This document shows, piece by piece, positions 10,142-19,205 of a stretch of 64,000 nucleotides of DNA. The first letter of the stretch is position 1. Each line of letters opens with the position of its first letter. Below the pieces are notes generated by a model. The model worked only from the letters and a program-made list of their open reading frames with translations. It was not told the origin of the DNA and searched no databases. Made by a program: the position numbers and the translations under genes. Location of the stretch: contig CANLOU010000001.1 of NCBI GenBank assembly GCA_947492995.1, forward strand, positions 124,001 through 188,000, in the 5' to 3' direction. The stretch is from an uncultured Litoreibacter sp. Its GTDB lineage: Bacteria > Pseudomonadota > Alphaproteobacteria > Rhodobacterales > Rhodobacteraceae.

Positions 10142-10812
10142 GCCCCCCGCCCCTCATACAGTTTCAGGCCGTCCAATCCTTTGGGCGTCACCTGGTACAC
10201 CCCGACAGACACGCGCTCGAACCAGCCATAGTGATCCGCCGCCATAATCCGCGTCGCGGTCGGCACGCCTGTGGCCTCGGCCACAACAGCCCCTTTGCAG
10301 GGTCCCGCCGCCGCCAAATGCTCCGCACACCGCAACGCGTCCTGCCGGTACGCCGTGACCAGCCCCACGCGGGTGGCGCCCCCCTCATTGGGGTCACCCA
10401 CGCGGCGCGCAAATTCGCGCAGCAAACGCCCCCGCCGCTCCCGCGACTTACGCGGGGTGTAAGGGGCCGGGTCCACATGGACCTCGACCAAATCGTCGCG
10501 CAACCGCACCGTCAAAAGGCCCAGGCCCAACCGGCGGCATAGCGCGATGTTGTCCTTCAAAGCCTTGCCAAACCGCTTGCCCGCCGCGCGCGGCACCGCA
10601 AGGTAGACGTCGTCACTCACCCCTTGGCGCGCAACCCCCTGGTGAAACAGCGACAGCGAAAACCCTGTCTTCATCTCCACAATCACCGGGTCGTCATCGC
10701 CGCGCAGCCCAACCACGTCGCAGGCGCCAACCTCGCCTTTGACCTCGTAGCCCTGCCCCTCAAGGAAGGATTTTACGGCGGGGTAAAGATCGGTTTCGCG
10801 GACGGCTTTCAT
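10120..10812 (-). CDS. DUF2161 protein (putative PD-(D/E)XK nuclease-like fold)
   Basis: A 230-residue protein typical of Rhodobacterales and annotated in the family as a putative phosphodiesterase. The N-terminal half carries a PD-(D/E)XK-like core: ETDLYPAVKSFLEGQGYEVKGEV, then CDVVGL and PVIVEMKTGFS, where D and ExK fit the nuclease motif (about residues 29-51). The C-terminal 60 residues look like a winged helix. No biological role is established. The ATG at 10812 has AGGA eight bases upstream; another ATG three codons earlier is possible. Convergent with the diguanylate cyclase gene. Confidence 0.8.
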   Translation of the reverse strand: MKAVRETDLYPAVKSFLEGQGYEVKGEVGACDVVGLRGDDDPVIVEMKTGFSLSLFHQGVARQGVSDDVYLAVPRAAGKRFGKALKDNIALCRRLGLGLLTVRLRDDLVEVHVDPAPYTPRKSRERRGRLLREFARRVGDPNEGGATRVGLVTAYRQDALRCAEHLAAAGPCKGAVVAEATGVPTATRIMAADHYGWFERVSVGVYQVTPKGLDGLKLYEGRGAQAGVSS

Positions 10813-10908
10813 ATGCGGCATCCTATCCCGCGAGACCTGCGTGACAACCCCAACAACCACCACTATAACGCGCGCAAATCCACCACGCACCGCAAGGACC
10901 CGCATCCC

Positions 10909-11826
10909 ATGACGACGCTCATTTTTGGCCATAAATCCCCCGACACCGACTCGACCGGGTCGCCGCTGATCTGGGAATGGTTTCTCAATCACCAGGGCGG
11001 CGACGCCAAGGCCGTCTTGCTGGGCGAACCCAACACCGAGGCCGCGTTCATGCTGACCCGCTGGGACCTCGCCAAGCCGAACATCATCGACACCATCGCC
11101 GATGACCAGCCCTGCATTATCGTCGACACCAACAACCCCGCAGAGCTGCCCGCAAACATCAATGCCGCCGATGTCCAGGCCATCATCGACCACCACAAAC
11201 TTGTGGGCGGTCTGGAAACGGCAGGGCCCATCGACATCACAATCCGGCCGCTGGCCTGCACCGCGACGATCATGCATGACCTGATGGGCGCGCATGCAAA
11301 TCACATGCCCGACAACATCAAGGGCGCGATGCTCAGCTGCATCCTGTCCGACACGCTGGAATTCCGCTCGCCCACCACCACCGACACGGATCGCGCCCTC
11401 GCCGAAACACTGGCCAAAGATCTGGGCATCACCATCGCCGATTACGCCGCTGACATGTTCGCCGCCAAATCCGATGTCTCCGCCTTCTCCGAGGCCGAAT
11501 TATTGCGCATGGACAGCAAGGAATACGCGGTCGGCGACACCAAATTCCGTGTCTCCGTGCTGGAAACCACCTCCCCAAAAATGGTCCTCGACCGCAAAGA
11601 CGCGCTGATGGCCGCAATGCCAACCGTCGCAGGCGAAGACAAGGTCGATCAGGTCCTGCTCTTTGTCGTCGACATCCTCAACGAAGAAGCCACGCTGCTG
11701 ATCCCCAACGATCTGACCAAAACCGTGGCCGAGGCCAGCTTCGGCGCGACCGTCACGGGTGACACGGTGGTTCTGCCCGGCATCATGAGCCGCAAGAAAC
11801 AGATCATCCCGAACCTGAAGGTCTAA
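10909..11826 (+). CDS. ppaC: Manganese-dependent (family II) inorganic pyrophosphatase
   Basis: A 305-residue DHH-family enzyme that hydrolyses pyrophosphate to two phosphates. Motifs in order: GHKSPDTDST (residues 6-15), IIVDTNN (about 69-75), IDHHK (about 89-93, the DHH motif) and the C-terminal substrate-binding SRKKQ near residue 297. These identify family II rather than the more common family I enzyme. ATG at 10909 follows AAGGA. The gene is divergent from the DUF2161 gene and is followed by a GC-rich hairpin (11845-11872). Confidence 0.95.
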   Translation: MTTLIFGHKSPDTDSTGSPLIWEWFLNHQGGDAKAVLLGEPNTEAAFMLTRWDLAKPNIIDTIADDQPCIIVDTNNPAELPANINAADVQAIIDHHKLVGGLETAGPIDITIRPLACTATIMHDLMGAHANHMPDNIKGAMLSCILSDTLEFRSPTTTDTDRALAETLAKDLGITIADYAADMFAAKSDVSAFSEAELLRMDSKEYAVGDTKFRVSVLETTSPKMVLDRKDALMAAMPTVAGEDKVDQVLLFVVDILNEEATLLIPNDLTKTVAEASFGATVTGDTVVLPGIMSRKKQIIPNLKV

Positions 11827-11844
11827 ATCTTATATTAAGGTTAA

Positions 11845-11872
11845 CGCGCCCCCGCTCAGACATGGGGGCGCG
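11845..11872 (+). terminator. GC-rich hairpin after ppaC, possible terminator
   Basis: CGCGCCCCC (11845-11853) pairs perfectly with GGGGGCGCG (11864-11872) across a ten-base loop, starting 18 bases after the ppaC stop. No T-run follows, so it may be a transcript-stabilising or pausing hairpin rather than a classic intrinsic terminator. Confidence 0.5.
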
Positions 11873-11922
11873 GCCCCACCTTCCCATGTTCAAAAATATC
11901 CCCCCGCCGGAGGCGTCCCCGC

Positions 11923-12471
11923 ATGGCCCTACTCGACACACCCGTTTGTAATTTCGACTGGCCCGCCCCCGACTTTTCCCTGCAAGACCCCGATGGCACC
12001 ACCGTCACGCTCAAACAAGCCATGGGCCCCAACGGTTTGCTCGTAGCCTTTTTGTGCAACCACTGCCCCTATGTCCAAGCCATCGCGGACCGTCTGGCAC
12101 AGGACACCAACGACCTTCGCGCGCTTGGCGTGAACACGGTTGCCATCATGTCAAACGACTACCAAATGGTGCCGTCCGACAGCCCAGCGAATATGAAGAC
12201 CTACGCGAAACTCAGCGGCTGGACCTTCCCCTATCTCGTGGACGAGGATCAATCTGTAGGCCAAGCCTACGGCGCGGTCTGCACGCCGGATTTTTTCGGC
12301 TTCAATGCAGCGGGTGGTCTGCAATATCGCGGCAGGCTCGACAGCGCGGCCATGGGCGCCCCGGACGGCCGGACCCGTGAACTGGTGGACGCCATGCGGC
12401 AGGTCGCGGAAACGGGTCGCGGACCTCAGGATCAAATCCCGTCCATGGGGTGCTCCATCAAATGGCGCTAG
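11923..12471 (+). CDS. Thioredoxin-fold, peroxiredoxin-like protein (AhpC/TSA family)
   Basis: A 182-residue cytosolic-looking protein with the AhpC/TSA fold. It has APDFSLQDPDGTTVTL at the N-terminus, then AFLCNHCPYV (about residues 42-51) holding the active-site cysteines as C-N-H-C. This CNHCPYV signature marks the PRX-like-1 group, whose exact reductant and substrate are not well established. ATG at 11923 follows GGAGG at 11909-11913. It stands alone between ppaC and the HAD gene. The ppaC side carries the interspersed TTCAAAAATATCC repeat. Confidence 0.85.
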   Translation: MALLDTPVCNFDWPAPDFSLQDPDGTTVTLKQAMGPNGLLVAFLCNHCPYVQAIADRLAQDTNDLRALGVNTVAIMSNDYQMVPSDSPANMKTYAKLSGWTFPYLVDEDQSVGQAYGAVCTPDFFGFNAAGGLQYRGRLDSAAMGAPDGRTRELVDAMRQVAETGRGPQDQIPSMGCSIKWR

Positions 12472-12521
12472 CCCCCCGCACCGTTAACCAAGAACGCCAT
12501 AACCTTCGTGCGCCAATCGTG

Positions 12522-12565
12522 TATGTATAAAATACATATGAAATACACATAAAAACCACATACCC
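12522..12565 (+). repeat. Four 11-bp-phased direct repeats (TACACAT-like) upstream of the HAD gene
   Basis: Heptads TATGTAT (12522), TACATAT (12533), TACACAT (12544) and ACCACAT (12555) recur exactly every 11 bases; the first three are followed by AAAA or GAAA. The A/T-rich block ends 15 bases before the ATG of the next gene. Tandem 11-bp half-sites are the usual layout for OmpR/PhoB-type response regulators. The same heptad with the same phase occurs at 43494-43526. Confidence 0.55.
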
Positions 12566-12579
12566 GAAATGAGGCCCAA

Positions 12580-13452
12580 ATGACCCAGATCATCGACGCG
12601 TTAACGGACGTCTCCGCCCAATATGACGCGCTTTTTGTCGACCTCTGGGGCTGCATCCACAATGGCGTAACGCCCTTTGAAACAGCCGTTTCAGCCATGC
12701 AAACCTACCGCCAGCAAGGCGGAACCGTCATCTATGTCACCAACGCGCCCCGCCACCGTGCCTCCGTTGCCAAACAGCTCGGCAAGATCGGCGTCGCCGA
12801 AGACAGCTATGACGACATCGCCACATCCGGCGACAGCGCCCGCGCCGCAATGTTTCGCGGCGCCATCGGCTCCAAGACCTACTTTATTGGTCAGCCTCAC
12901 GATCAGGCCTTCTTCGACCCGCTTTCGATCATCGAAAACCCCGTTGAAATTCAACAGGTTCCGCTGGCGCAAGCCGAAGGCATCGTCTGCTGTGGCCCTG
13001 TCGATCCAATGGCCGACCCGGACGTGTATCGCTCCGATTTCCTCTATGCCAAGCAGAAGGGGATGAAGCTTCTCTGCGCCAATCCCGACATCGTTGTGGA
13101 CCGTGGCGAGCACCGCGAATGGTGCGCGGGCGCGCTGGCACAGCTCTATACCGAAATGGGCGGCGAGAGCCTATATTTCGGCAAGCCCCATCCCCCCATC
13201 TACGACCTCGCCCGCCGACGGCTCGCCGCGTTAGGGAAAAATATACCTGACAGCCGTATCCTGTGCATCGGCGACGGCGTGTTAACCGACATTCGCGGGG
13301 CGATGGGCGAAGACCTTGATTCCCTTTTCATCTCTGGCGGATTGGCGGCGGAAGAAACAAAAACCGACCGCCACCCCGACCCCGACCTGCTAAGTGCCTA
13401 TCTTACAAAGGAAATGGTCGAAGCCCGCTACACGATAGGGAAGCTGCGCTGA
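12580..13452 (+). CDS. HAD-superfamily hydrolase (class IIA, TIGR01459-like)
   Basis: A 290-residue HAD phosphatase of the NagD-like class IIA. Motif I is ALFVDLWGCIHNG (about residues 17-29), where the second acidic residue after DL is replaced by W-G, as seen in this subfamily. Motif II is YVTNAPR, motif III lies around YFGKPHPPIYDLA, and motif IV is CIGDGVLTDIRGA. The substrate is unknown. A set of 11-bp phased repeats lies directly upstream, between 12522 and 12565, and may control it. No clear terminator follows. Confidence 0.88.
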   Translation: MTQIIDALTDVSAQYDALFVDLWGCIHNGVTPFETAVSAMQTYRQQGGTVIYVTNAPRHRASVAKQLGKIGVAEDSYDDIATSGDSARAAMFRGAIGSKTYFIGQPHDQAFFDPLSIIENPVEIQQVPLAQAEGIVCCGPVDPMADPDVYRSDFLYAKQKGMKLLCANPDIVVDRGEHREWCAGALAQLYTEMGGESLYFGKPHPPIYDLARRRLAALGKNIPDSRILCIGDGVLTDIRGAMGEDLDSLFISGGLAAEETKTDRHPDPDLLSAYLTKEMVEARYTIGKLR

Positions 13453-13544
13453 CCTGCTTTTCACTGGACTTTGCTGCACACGCAAAGTAATTAAGTTTCA
13501 ATATACGCCAATCAGGCGTCCGATTGTTACTCAAAGGTGATAAG

Positions 13545-14000
13545 ATGCTCGACATGGCCAGAGACAACTTCCCCCGCGGAACCATCTGCATCGAAGACAT
13601 CGAGATCGGCATGAAACGCCATCTCCGCAAGGAAGTCACCGACCGTGACATCGAGCTTTTTGCGGAGGTCTCCACCGACCGTAACCCGGTGCATCTCGAT
13701 GACGACTATGCCCGGGACACCATTTTTGAAGGTCGCATCGCCCACGGCATGCTCACCGCAGGTTTGATCTCAGCCGTCATTGGCGAGCAGCTCCCCGGCC
13801 ATGGCACCGTCTACCTTGGTCAAAGCCTTAAATTCATGGCCCCCGTGCGCCCCGGCGACATGGTTTTGGCAGAGGTCGAAGTCACCGAGATCGACCACGC
13901 AAAGCGTAAGGTCACCATGATGACCCGCTGCGAAGTGGACGGGAAAAACGTGCTGAAAGGCGAGGCTGTCGTCCTCGCCCCAAGCCGTAAGTTCGACTAA
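13545..14000 (+). CDS. MaoC-like (R)-specific enoyl-CoA hydratase
   Basis: A 151-residue single hot-dog domain. The hydratase 2 motif is clear: DRNPVHLDDDYARDTIFEGRIAHGM (about residues 45-69), where Asp and His form the catalytic dyad. The likely reaction is hydration of trans-2-enoyl-CoA, feeding beta-oxidation intermediates or polyhydroxyalkanoate synthesis. ATG at 13545 is preceded by AAGGTG; an upstream TTG (13524) and a downstream ATG (13554) are alternatives. It stands between the HAD gene and ribF. Confidence 0.86.
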   Translation: MLDMARDNFPRGTICIEDIEIGMKRHLRKEVTDRDIELFAEVSTDRNPVHLDDDYARDTIFEGRIAHGMLTAGLISAVIGEQLPGHGTVYLGQSLKFMAPVRPGDMVLAEVEVTEIDHAKRKVTMMTRCEVDGKNVLKGEAVVLAPSRKFD

Positions 14001-14104
14001 GCGTAAACCACGTAGCGGGTTGCGCCCACCCGGCAGGTCAGTTTCCTTGAAACTTACCGAGAGGGGCCACTTGCACCGCCCTTCGCTGCGGTTTACCCAA
14101 CCCC

Positions 14105-15037
14105 ATGCGCATCATTCGTGACTATCAATTCGTAAGCCCCCAAGACCGCGGCGCCACCGTCGCCATCGGCAATTTTGACGGCGTCCATATCGGGCACCAA
14201 GCCGTTATAAAAATAGCCAAAAACGCAGCGCCCGACGCGCCGCTTGGCATCGTCACGTTCGAGCCGCACCCGCGCGAATACTTCGCCGCAGACGCCCCCT
14301 CTTTCCGTCTGATGAACGCCGAAGCCAAAGCGAACCGTCTTGAAAAGCTGGGCGTTCAGCGCCTGTATGAGTTGAACTTCAACAACTCGCTTTCTGGCCT
14401 CACGGCGGAAGAATTTGCCCGTGACGTCATCGCCAAAGGCCTCGGCCTCACCCATGTTGTCGTCGGTGCTGATTTCTGCTTCGGCAAGGGCCGCGCAGGC
14501 AATGCACCAATGCTTAAGGAATTTGGCGTAGAACACGGCTTCGGCGTCACAATTGCAGACATTGTGGAAACCGGTGCGCAGCAAGTGTCCTCGACCAATA
14601 TCCGTCAGGCCCTGACCGACGGCAAACCGCGCGACGCCGCGAAAATGCTGGGCCACTGGCACCGCATCGAAGGCAAGGTCATCACCGGCGAACAGCGTGG
14701 CCGCGAATTGGGTTATCCCACCGCGAACCAAGACACGACCGGCCTGCATCAACCCAAATTCGGCGTTTATGCCGTGTTTGTTGACGTTTTGACCGGCCCC
14801 CATCAGGGCAGCTACCAAGGGGCAGCGTCCATCGGCGTGCGGCCGATGTTTGGAGAGAACCAGCCCAATTGCGAGACTTATCTCTTTGATTTCAAAGGCG
14901 ATTTATATGGCGAAAGCATCTCAGTTGCCTTGGTGGATTACCTAAGGGGCGAAGAAAAGTTCGACGGGCTCGACGCGCTTATCACTCAAATGGATGCCGA
15001 CTGCGCGCAGGCCCGCACCATTCTGGCGAACTCATGA
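14105..15037 (+). CDS. ribF: Bifunctional riboflavin kinase / FAD synthetase
   Basis: A 310-residue RibF making FMN then FAD from riboflavin. The N-terminal adenylyltransferase domain shows GNFDGVHIGHQ (about residues 21-31) and SSTNIRQAL (about 160-168). The C-terminal flavokinase domain shows GELGYPTAN-type sequence (RGRELGYPTAN, about 199-209) and the GVRPMFGENQ block. No FMN riboswitch is visible in the 104-base leader. Its last four bases overlap the start of the following gene (ATGA). Confidence 0.96.
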   Translation: MRIIRDYQFVSPQDRGATVAIGNFDGVHIGHQAVIKIAKNAAPDAPLGIVTFEPHPREYFAADAPSFRLMNAEAKANRLEKLGVQRLYELNFNNSLSGLTAEEFARDVIAKGLGLTHVVVGADFCFGKGRAGNAPMLKEFGVEHGFGVTIADIVETGAQQVSSTNIRQALTDGKPRDAAKMLGHWHRIEGKVITGEQRGRELGYPTANQDTTGLHQPKFGVYAVFVDVLTGPHQGSYQGAASIGVRPMFGENQPNCETYLFDFKGDLYGESISVALVDYLRGEEKFDGLDALITQMDADCAQARTILANS

Positions 15038-15501
15038 AAGACCCGATCCAACGCGACGGTCTGCGCGCCAAGTTCTGGGAAAAGATCCCGCTGCAAAAGC
15101 TGTCCCCCAAAGAATGGGAGGCGCTTTGCGATGGCTGCGGCAAGTGCTGCTTGAACAAGCTGGAAGACCCCGAAACCGAAGAAATCGCCTTCACCAAAGT
15201 CGCCTGCCGCCTGCTAGACGGCGACACCTGCCGCTGCGCGCAATACGACATCCGGCTGCAATTCGTCCCCGAATGCGTCCATCTAAGCCCCGAAAATATA
15301 AGCGAAATCGCCTATTGGATGCCATCGACCTGCGCCTATCGCCTCTTGCATGAAGGCAAGCCGCTTTACGACTGGCATCCGCTGATATCGGGAACCGCGC
15401 AGACCGTTCACGACGCCGGAATGTCGGTCAAAGGCTGGACAATACCCGAATTTGAAGTTCACGAAGACGAGTGGGAAGACCACATCATCGAAGACCTGTA
15501 G
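15034..15501 (+). CDS. YcgN-family cysteine cluster protein (UPF0260)
   Basis: A 155-residue protein with cysteines in the YcgN/YkgJ pattern: CDGCGKCC at about residues 32-39, then ACRLLDGDTCRCAQY and FVPECVHL. These probably bind zinc or an Fe-S cluster; no enzymatic role is established. The ATG overlaps the ribF stop by four bases, and the threonine aldolase gene starts nine bases after its stop, so the three look like one operon. Confidence 0.9.
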   Translation: MKDPIQRDGLRAKFWEKIPLQKLSPKEWEALCDGCGKCCLNKLEDPETEEIAFTKVACRLLDGDTCRCAQYDIRLQFVPECVHLSPENISEIAYWMPSTCAYRLLHEGKPLYDWHPLISGTAQTVHDAGMSVKGWTIPEFEVHEDEWEDHIIEDL

Positions 15502-15510
15502 GAGGCCCCC

Positions 15511-16563
15511 ATGAACTTCGCATCAGACAACGCAGGCCCCATGCACCCAAAGGTCCTGGAGGCCATGATCGCGGCCAATGACGGCTACCAGATGCCCTAT
15601 GGCAACGACACCATCATGCCAGAGGTCCGCGACCGCATCCGCGCCACGTTCGAGGCCCCTGACGCCGCTGTCTATCTGGTGGCCACCGGCACCGCCGCCA
15701 ACGCGCTGGCCTTGGCGACATACACCAACAGCTGGGACACGATCTTTGCCCACCGCGTCGCCCATGTCGAAGAAGACGAATGCGGCGCGCCCGAATTTTA
15801 CGCCAACGGCGCCAAGCTGACCTTGGTTGAGGGTGATGGTGCCAAAATGGCTCCCGACGGCCTCCGCCAAGCCATCATGCAAACCGGCGACAAAGGCGTT
15901 CACGGCGTCCAACGCGGCCCGGTGACCATCACACAAGCCACTGAAGTCGGGACCCTTTACAGCCTCGCAGAGATTCAAGGGATCACTGAAATCGCGAAGG
16001 AATTCGGCCTCAAAACCCATCTCGACGGCGCGCGTTTCGCCAATGCCTGCGCCGCGCTTGGATGTTCAGCGGCCGACATGACATGGAAATCCGGCATCGA
16101 CATGGTCAGTTTCGGCGGCACCAAAAACGGCTGTGCCGGGGTGGAGGCCGTGATCTTCTTCGACTCGGAAAAGGCGTGGGAATTTGAACTGCGCCGCAAA
16201 CGCGGAGCCCACCTGTTCAGCAAACACCGCTACCTGTCGGCGCAGATGCAGGCCTATGTCACGGACGACCTTTGGCTAAAGCTCGGCGCCAAAGCAAACA
16301 CAAACTGCGCGCGCTTGGTCGCGGGGTTGGATACGATTGAAGGCTCATCTATTCCGGACCGACCGCAGGCGAATATGGTTTTCGCCCACCTCCCCCGCGC
16401 CGCCCATCGGCGGGCCATGGAGGCCGGGGCAAAATACTATCTGTTCCCATTTGACGCCTCGCTGGAAGGCGCGGATGACGCGTTGATCCGCTGCCGCATG
16501 GTCTGCGACTGGCACAAGTCAGAGGCCGAGATCGATCAGCTGATATCGCTGCTGCGCGGCTGA
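15511..16563 (+). CDS. ltaE: Low-specificity L-threonine aldolase (beta-eliminating lyase family)
   Basis: A 350-residue PLP enzyme of fold type I expected to split L-threonine or allo-threonine into glycine and acetaldehyde. Family signatures are SDNAGPMHP at the N-terminus, HVEEDECGAPEF (about residues 86-97), HLDGARFAN (about 170-178) and SFGGTKNG (about 200), where the lysine binds PLP. A strong GTAGGAGG ribosome site precedes ATG 15511. Other beta-eliminating lyases share this fold, so the substrate is probable, not proven. The 3' end overlaps the convergent hydrolase by 28 bases. Confidence 0.88.
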   Translation: MNFASDNAGPMHPKVLEAMIAANDGYQMPYGNDTIMPEVRDRIRATFEAPDAAVYLVATGTAANALALATYTNSWDTIFAHRVAHVEEDECGAPEFYANGAKLTLVEGDGAKMAPDGLRQAIMQTGDKGVHGVQRGPVTITQATEVGTLYSLAEIQGITEIAKEFGLKTHLDGARFANACAALGCSAADMTWKSGIDMVSFGGTKNGCAGVEAVIFFDSEKAWEFELRRKRGAHLFSKHRYLSAQMQAYVTDDLWLKLGAKANTNCARLVAGLDTIEGSSIPDRPQANMVFAHLPRAAHRRAMEAGAKYYLFPFDASLEGADDALIRCRMVCDWHKSEAEIDQLISLLRG

Positions 16564-17330
16564 TCGTCCACAAAGGCGCCAACCAACGCGGCCACATCAA
16601 TGGGATGCGTCAACGCGGACATATGCCCGGCCTCAGCGATCGTGTCGCGGGTCGTGTTTGGCAAGGACTGCTCCAACCCGTCCAAGATCGACGAGACAAT
16701 CGGCGGCGATTGTGCGCCCTCCAGTAACAGGCACGGCACATCAATATCGCCCAAGCGAGCCAGAACATCGCCATTGTCGCGGGTAATGGATTTACTGCTC
16801 GCCGCCACCAAGGGCATGCGGGACGTAATATAGTCCATCGCATCAGGCTTGAGGCTTTCCCACGGTTTACCGTCGCCCCAGTCGCCAGTGAACGCACGTG
16901 CGGCGCTGACCAGATCGCCCACAGCAATGGCCCCCATAAACGCGCGGCTTGACCGCTCATAGGCCTTGAACCCGGCCGGGTCGCCCTGCTTTGCCGCCGC
17001 AAAGAAAACAGGTTCAATCAATGTCAGGCTGCGCACCAGCTCCGGGTGGTCAACCGCAATGCGCAACGCCAGATACGCGCCGTAGGAATGCCCAACGATA
17101 TGCACTGGCCGCTCCAGCAGCCCCACCGCCATATCGCGCGCCATCTCCGCGTAGTCCCGCGTTTTGTCCCAGTCCTCCGATTGGCCGTGGCCCGGCAAAT
17201 CCATCGACAGCATTCTCATGCTTCCGGCCAATTTGGCGGACAGACCATCCAGCGACCGTGCATCGGCCAGCATACAATGCAGCAACAGCCCATCCTCCGG
17301 CCCGTGACCGGACCGGATGAAATGCGCCAT
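16536..17330 (-). CDS. Alpha/beta-hydrolase
   Basis: A 264-residue alpha/beta-hydrolase. The oxyanion region (LHCMLADARSL), the strand-turn MDLPGHGQSED, the nucleophile elbow GHSYGA (Ser at about residue 94) and the terminal histidine in AEAGHMSALTHP are present. Substrate is unknown; such proteins are often esterases or lactonases. The ATG at 17330 follows GGAGAGG; an in-frame start nine codons upstream is less likely. It runs leftwards with the isomerase gene 33 bases upstream. Confidence 0.85.
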   Translation of the reverse strand: MAHFIRSGHGPEDGLLLHCMLADARSLDGLSAKLAGSMRMLSMDLPGHGQSEDWDKTRDYAEMARDMAVGLLERPVHIVGHSYGAYLALRIAVDHPELVRSLTLIEPVFFAAAKQGDPAGFKAYERSSRAFMGAIAVGDLVSAARAFTGDWGDGKPWESLKPDAMDYITSRMPLVAASSKSITRDNGDVLARLGDIDVPCLLLEGAQSPPIVSSILDGLEQSLPNTTRDTIAEAGHMSALTHPIDVAALVGAFVDDQPRSSDIS

Positions 17331-17363
17331 TGCCTCTCCTGCAAGTTGAATAGGCATCCAGGC

Positions 17364-17963
17364 TTACAATTTGCCCTGCAGGTACAGGTCCAGATCTTCG
17401 ATCTTGTCCTGCCCCCAGAACCGCTCGTCGCTGTCAGTAATGTAGAACGGCGCGCCAAAGACGCCCTTTTCCACGGCTTCTTCCAGATTGGCCGCGTATT
17501 CTTCAGCGCCCGCCAGCATCCCACTGTCAGCCAGTCCACCGTCAAAGCCATGCGCCTCTAACACAGAGCGCACCACGCCTTCGTCAGCGACGTCGCGCTC
17601 CTCCGCCCAACAGGCACGCACAAAGCCGTGCACAAGCCCCGCCAAATCGCCGCCACCCGCGTTTTGCGCGGCAATGATCGCATAAGAGGAAGGCGCCGGG
17701 TTCGTCGGCCAATGCGCGGGCTTCAGGTTGATCTCCATCCCAAGTTTCGACGCAGATCGGCGCATCTCTTGCAGGCGCCATTCCTGCCGATTTATGTGGC
17801 GCTGCGGGGGCGGTGTGCCCCCGGTGCGGCCAAACAATCCCATGATGTCGAGCGGCTTGTACCGAATTGTCGCGCCATGCGCTGCTGCAACCTCTTCCAT
17901 GCGGGTGCCCGCAAGATAGGTGTAGGGGGAAAGCGTGGCAAAATAGTAGTCGATATGGGGCAC
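17364..17963 (-). CDS. 2-hydroxychromene-2-carboxylate isomerase-like (DsbA family)
   Basis: A 199-residue kappa-class glutathione-transferase/DsbA-like protein. It begins with [15 protein letters not shown], where serine sits at the glutathione-activating position. The helical insert follows, then the thioredoxin-fold return [22 protein letters not shown] near the C-terminus. Homologues isomerise hydroxychromene carboxylate in naphthalene breakdown; no such pathway is nearby, so glutathione-linked isomerase or transferase is the safer call. Starts with GTG at 17963, with AAGGA upstream. Confidence 0.85.
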   Translation of the reverse strand: MPHIDYYFATLSPYTYLAGTRMEEVAAAHGATIRYKPLDIMGLFGRTGGTPPPQRHINRQEWRLQEMRRSASKLGMEINLKPAHWPTNPAPSSYAIIAAQNAGGGDLAGLVHGFVRACWAEERDVADEGVVRSVLEAHGFDGGLADSGMLAGAEEYAANLEEAVEKGVFGAPFYITDSDERFWGQDKIEDLDLYLQGKL

Positions 17964-18088
17964 GGAGGCTGTCCTTTGGGATAAGTGGTTTGCACTACGC
18001 TAACGGGGTGCTAAGCCGTGTGCAATGTCGCGTACAGCGGGGGCTGGCGTGGCGCTATTGCTGCAGCTGCCAACCCGGGGACGACACC

Positions 18089-19105
18089 ATGCCAATCACC
18101 ACTGAGCCAAAATTGATCGCGGGCAACGCGAACAAGCCTCTTGCGACGGCCATCGCCAAGCGCATGTCCATGCACCGCGGCGTTCGCGTAGAGGCCGTCG
18201 ACACCCGTGTGGAACGCTTCAACGATGGCGAAATTTTTGTCGAGGTGTTCGAGAACGTCCGCGGCGAAGATATGTTCATCATCCAGTCGACCTCCAACCC
18301 AGCCAATGACAATCTGATGGAGCTGCTCATCATGTCGGACGCGCTGAAACGGTCCTCTGCCGCCCGCATCACCGCCGTCATCCCCTATTTCGGATATGCC
18401 CGTCAGGACCGCCGCACCAAAGCCCGCACGCCGATCTCGGCCAAGCTGGTTGCCAACCTGATTGAGAAAGCCGGCGTCGAACGGGTGCTGACCATGGACC
18501 TTCACGCGGCGCAAATTCAGGGCTTTTTTGATGTACCGGTGGACAACCTCTACGCCTCGCCGATCTTTGCGCTCGACATCATGCACCACTTCAAGGATAT
18601 GAGCGATGTCATGGTCGTCTCGCCCGACGTCGGCGGCGTGGCCCGCGCCCGCGAGCTGGCGCAGCGCATCAAGGCCCCGCTATCCATTGTAGACAAGCGC
18701 CGTGAAAAACCCGGCGAGGTGGCTGAGATGACCGTCATCGGCGACGTCAAAGGCAAGAAATGCATCATCGTCGACGACATCTGCGACACGGCTGGCACCT
18801 TGTGCAAAGCCGCAGAGGTCTTGATGAGCGCGGGCGCGACCGAAGTCCACAGCTACATCACACACGGCGTACTTTCAGGCCCAGCTGTGGAGCGTATCAC
18901 CAAATCGGTGATGAAAAGCCTCGTGATTACTGACAGCATTGAGCCGACAGAGCCGGTTAAGAAATGCAAAAACATCCGCATCGTGCCAACCGCACCAATG
19001 TTTGCGCAGGCTATTTTGAACATCTCAGGCGGCACATCTGTGTCTTCGCTGTTCGATGCGGATACGCTCGCGCCAATCTACGAAGGCATGTATCCAGGCG
19101 CCTGA
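18089..19105 (+). CDS. prs: Ribose-phosphate pyrophosphokinase (PRPP synthetase)
   Basis: A 338-residue enzyme that makes PRPP from ribose-5-phosphate and ATP for nucleotides, histidine and tryptophan. Motifs include [16 protein letters not shown], the flexible loop [18 protein letters not shown] (about residues 99-116), [13 protein letters not shown] and the PRPP-binding loop [14 protein letters not shown] (about 230-243). ATG at 18089 follows GGGGACG. Longer in-frame starts upstream lack family sequence. Divergent from the isomerase gene. Confidence 0.97.
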   Translation: MPITTEPKLIAGNANKPLATAIAKRMSMHRGVRVEAVDTRVERFNDGEIFVEVFENVRGEDMFIIQSTSNPANDNLMELLIMSDALKRSSAARITAVIPYFGYARQDRRTKARTPISAKLVANLIEKAGVERVLTMDLHAAQIQGFFDVPVDNLYASPIFALDIMHHFKDMSDVMVVSPDVGGVARARELAQRIKAPLSIVDKRREKPGEVAEMTVIGDVKGKKCIIVDDICDTAGTLCKAAEVLMSAGATEVHSYITHGVLSGPAVERITKSVMKSLVITDSIEPTEPVKKCKNIRIVPTAPMFAQAILNISGGTSVSSLFDADTLAPIYEGMYPGA

Positions 19106-19116
19106 GCCCTTCCTGC

Positions 19117-19201
19117 GTTCAAAAATATCCTGGGGGTGAGGAGCGTCAGCGACGAGGGGGCAAAGCCCCCTGCTTGGGCGACGCGCGCAAGCGCGGCGCA
19201 A
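19117..19201. repeat. Interspersed Rhodobacterales-type intergenic repeat, copy A
   Basis: Between the convergent prs and lectin genes lie a TTCAAAAATATCC block (19118-19130), a GGGGGC/GCCCCC hairpin (19156-19170) and the string GCGACGCGCGCAAGCGCGG starting at 19178. The last string is identical at 54728. The hairpins could end transcription from either side. Related copies lie at 11888-11901, 54672-54751 and 60699-60720. Confidence 0.6.
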
Positions 19202-19205
19202 ACCC

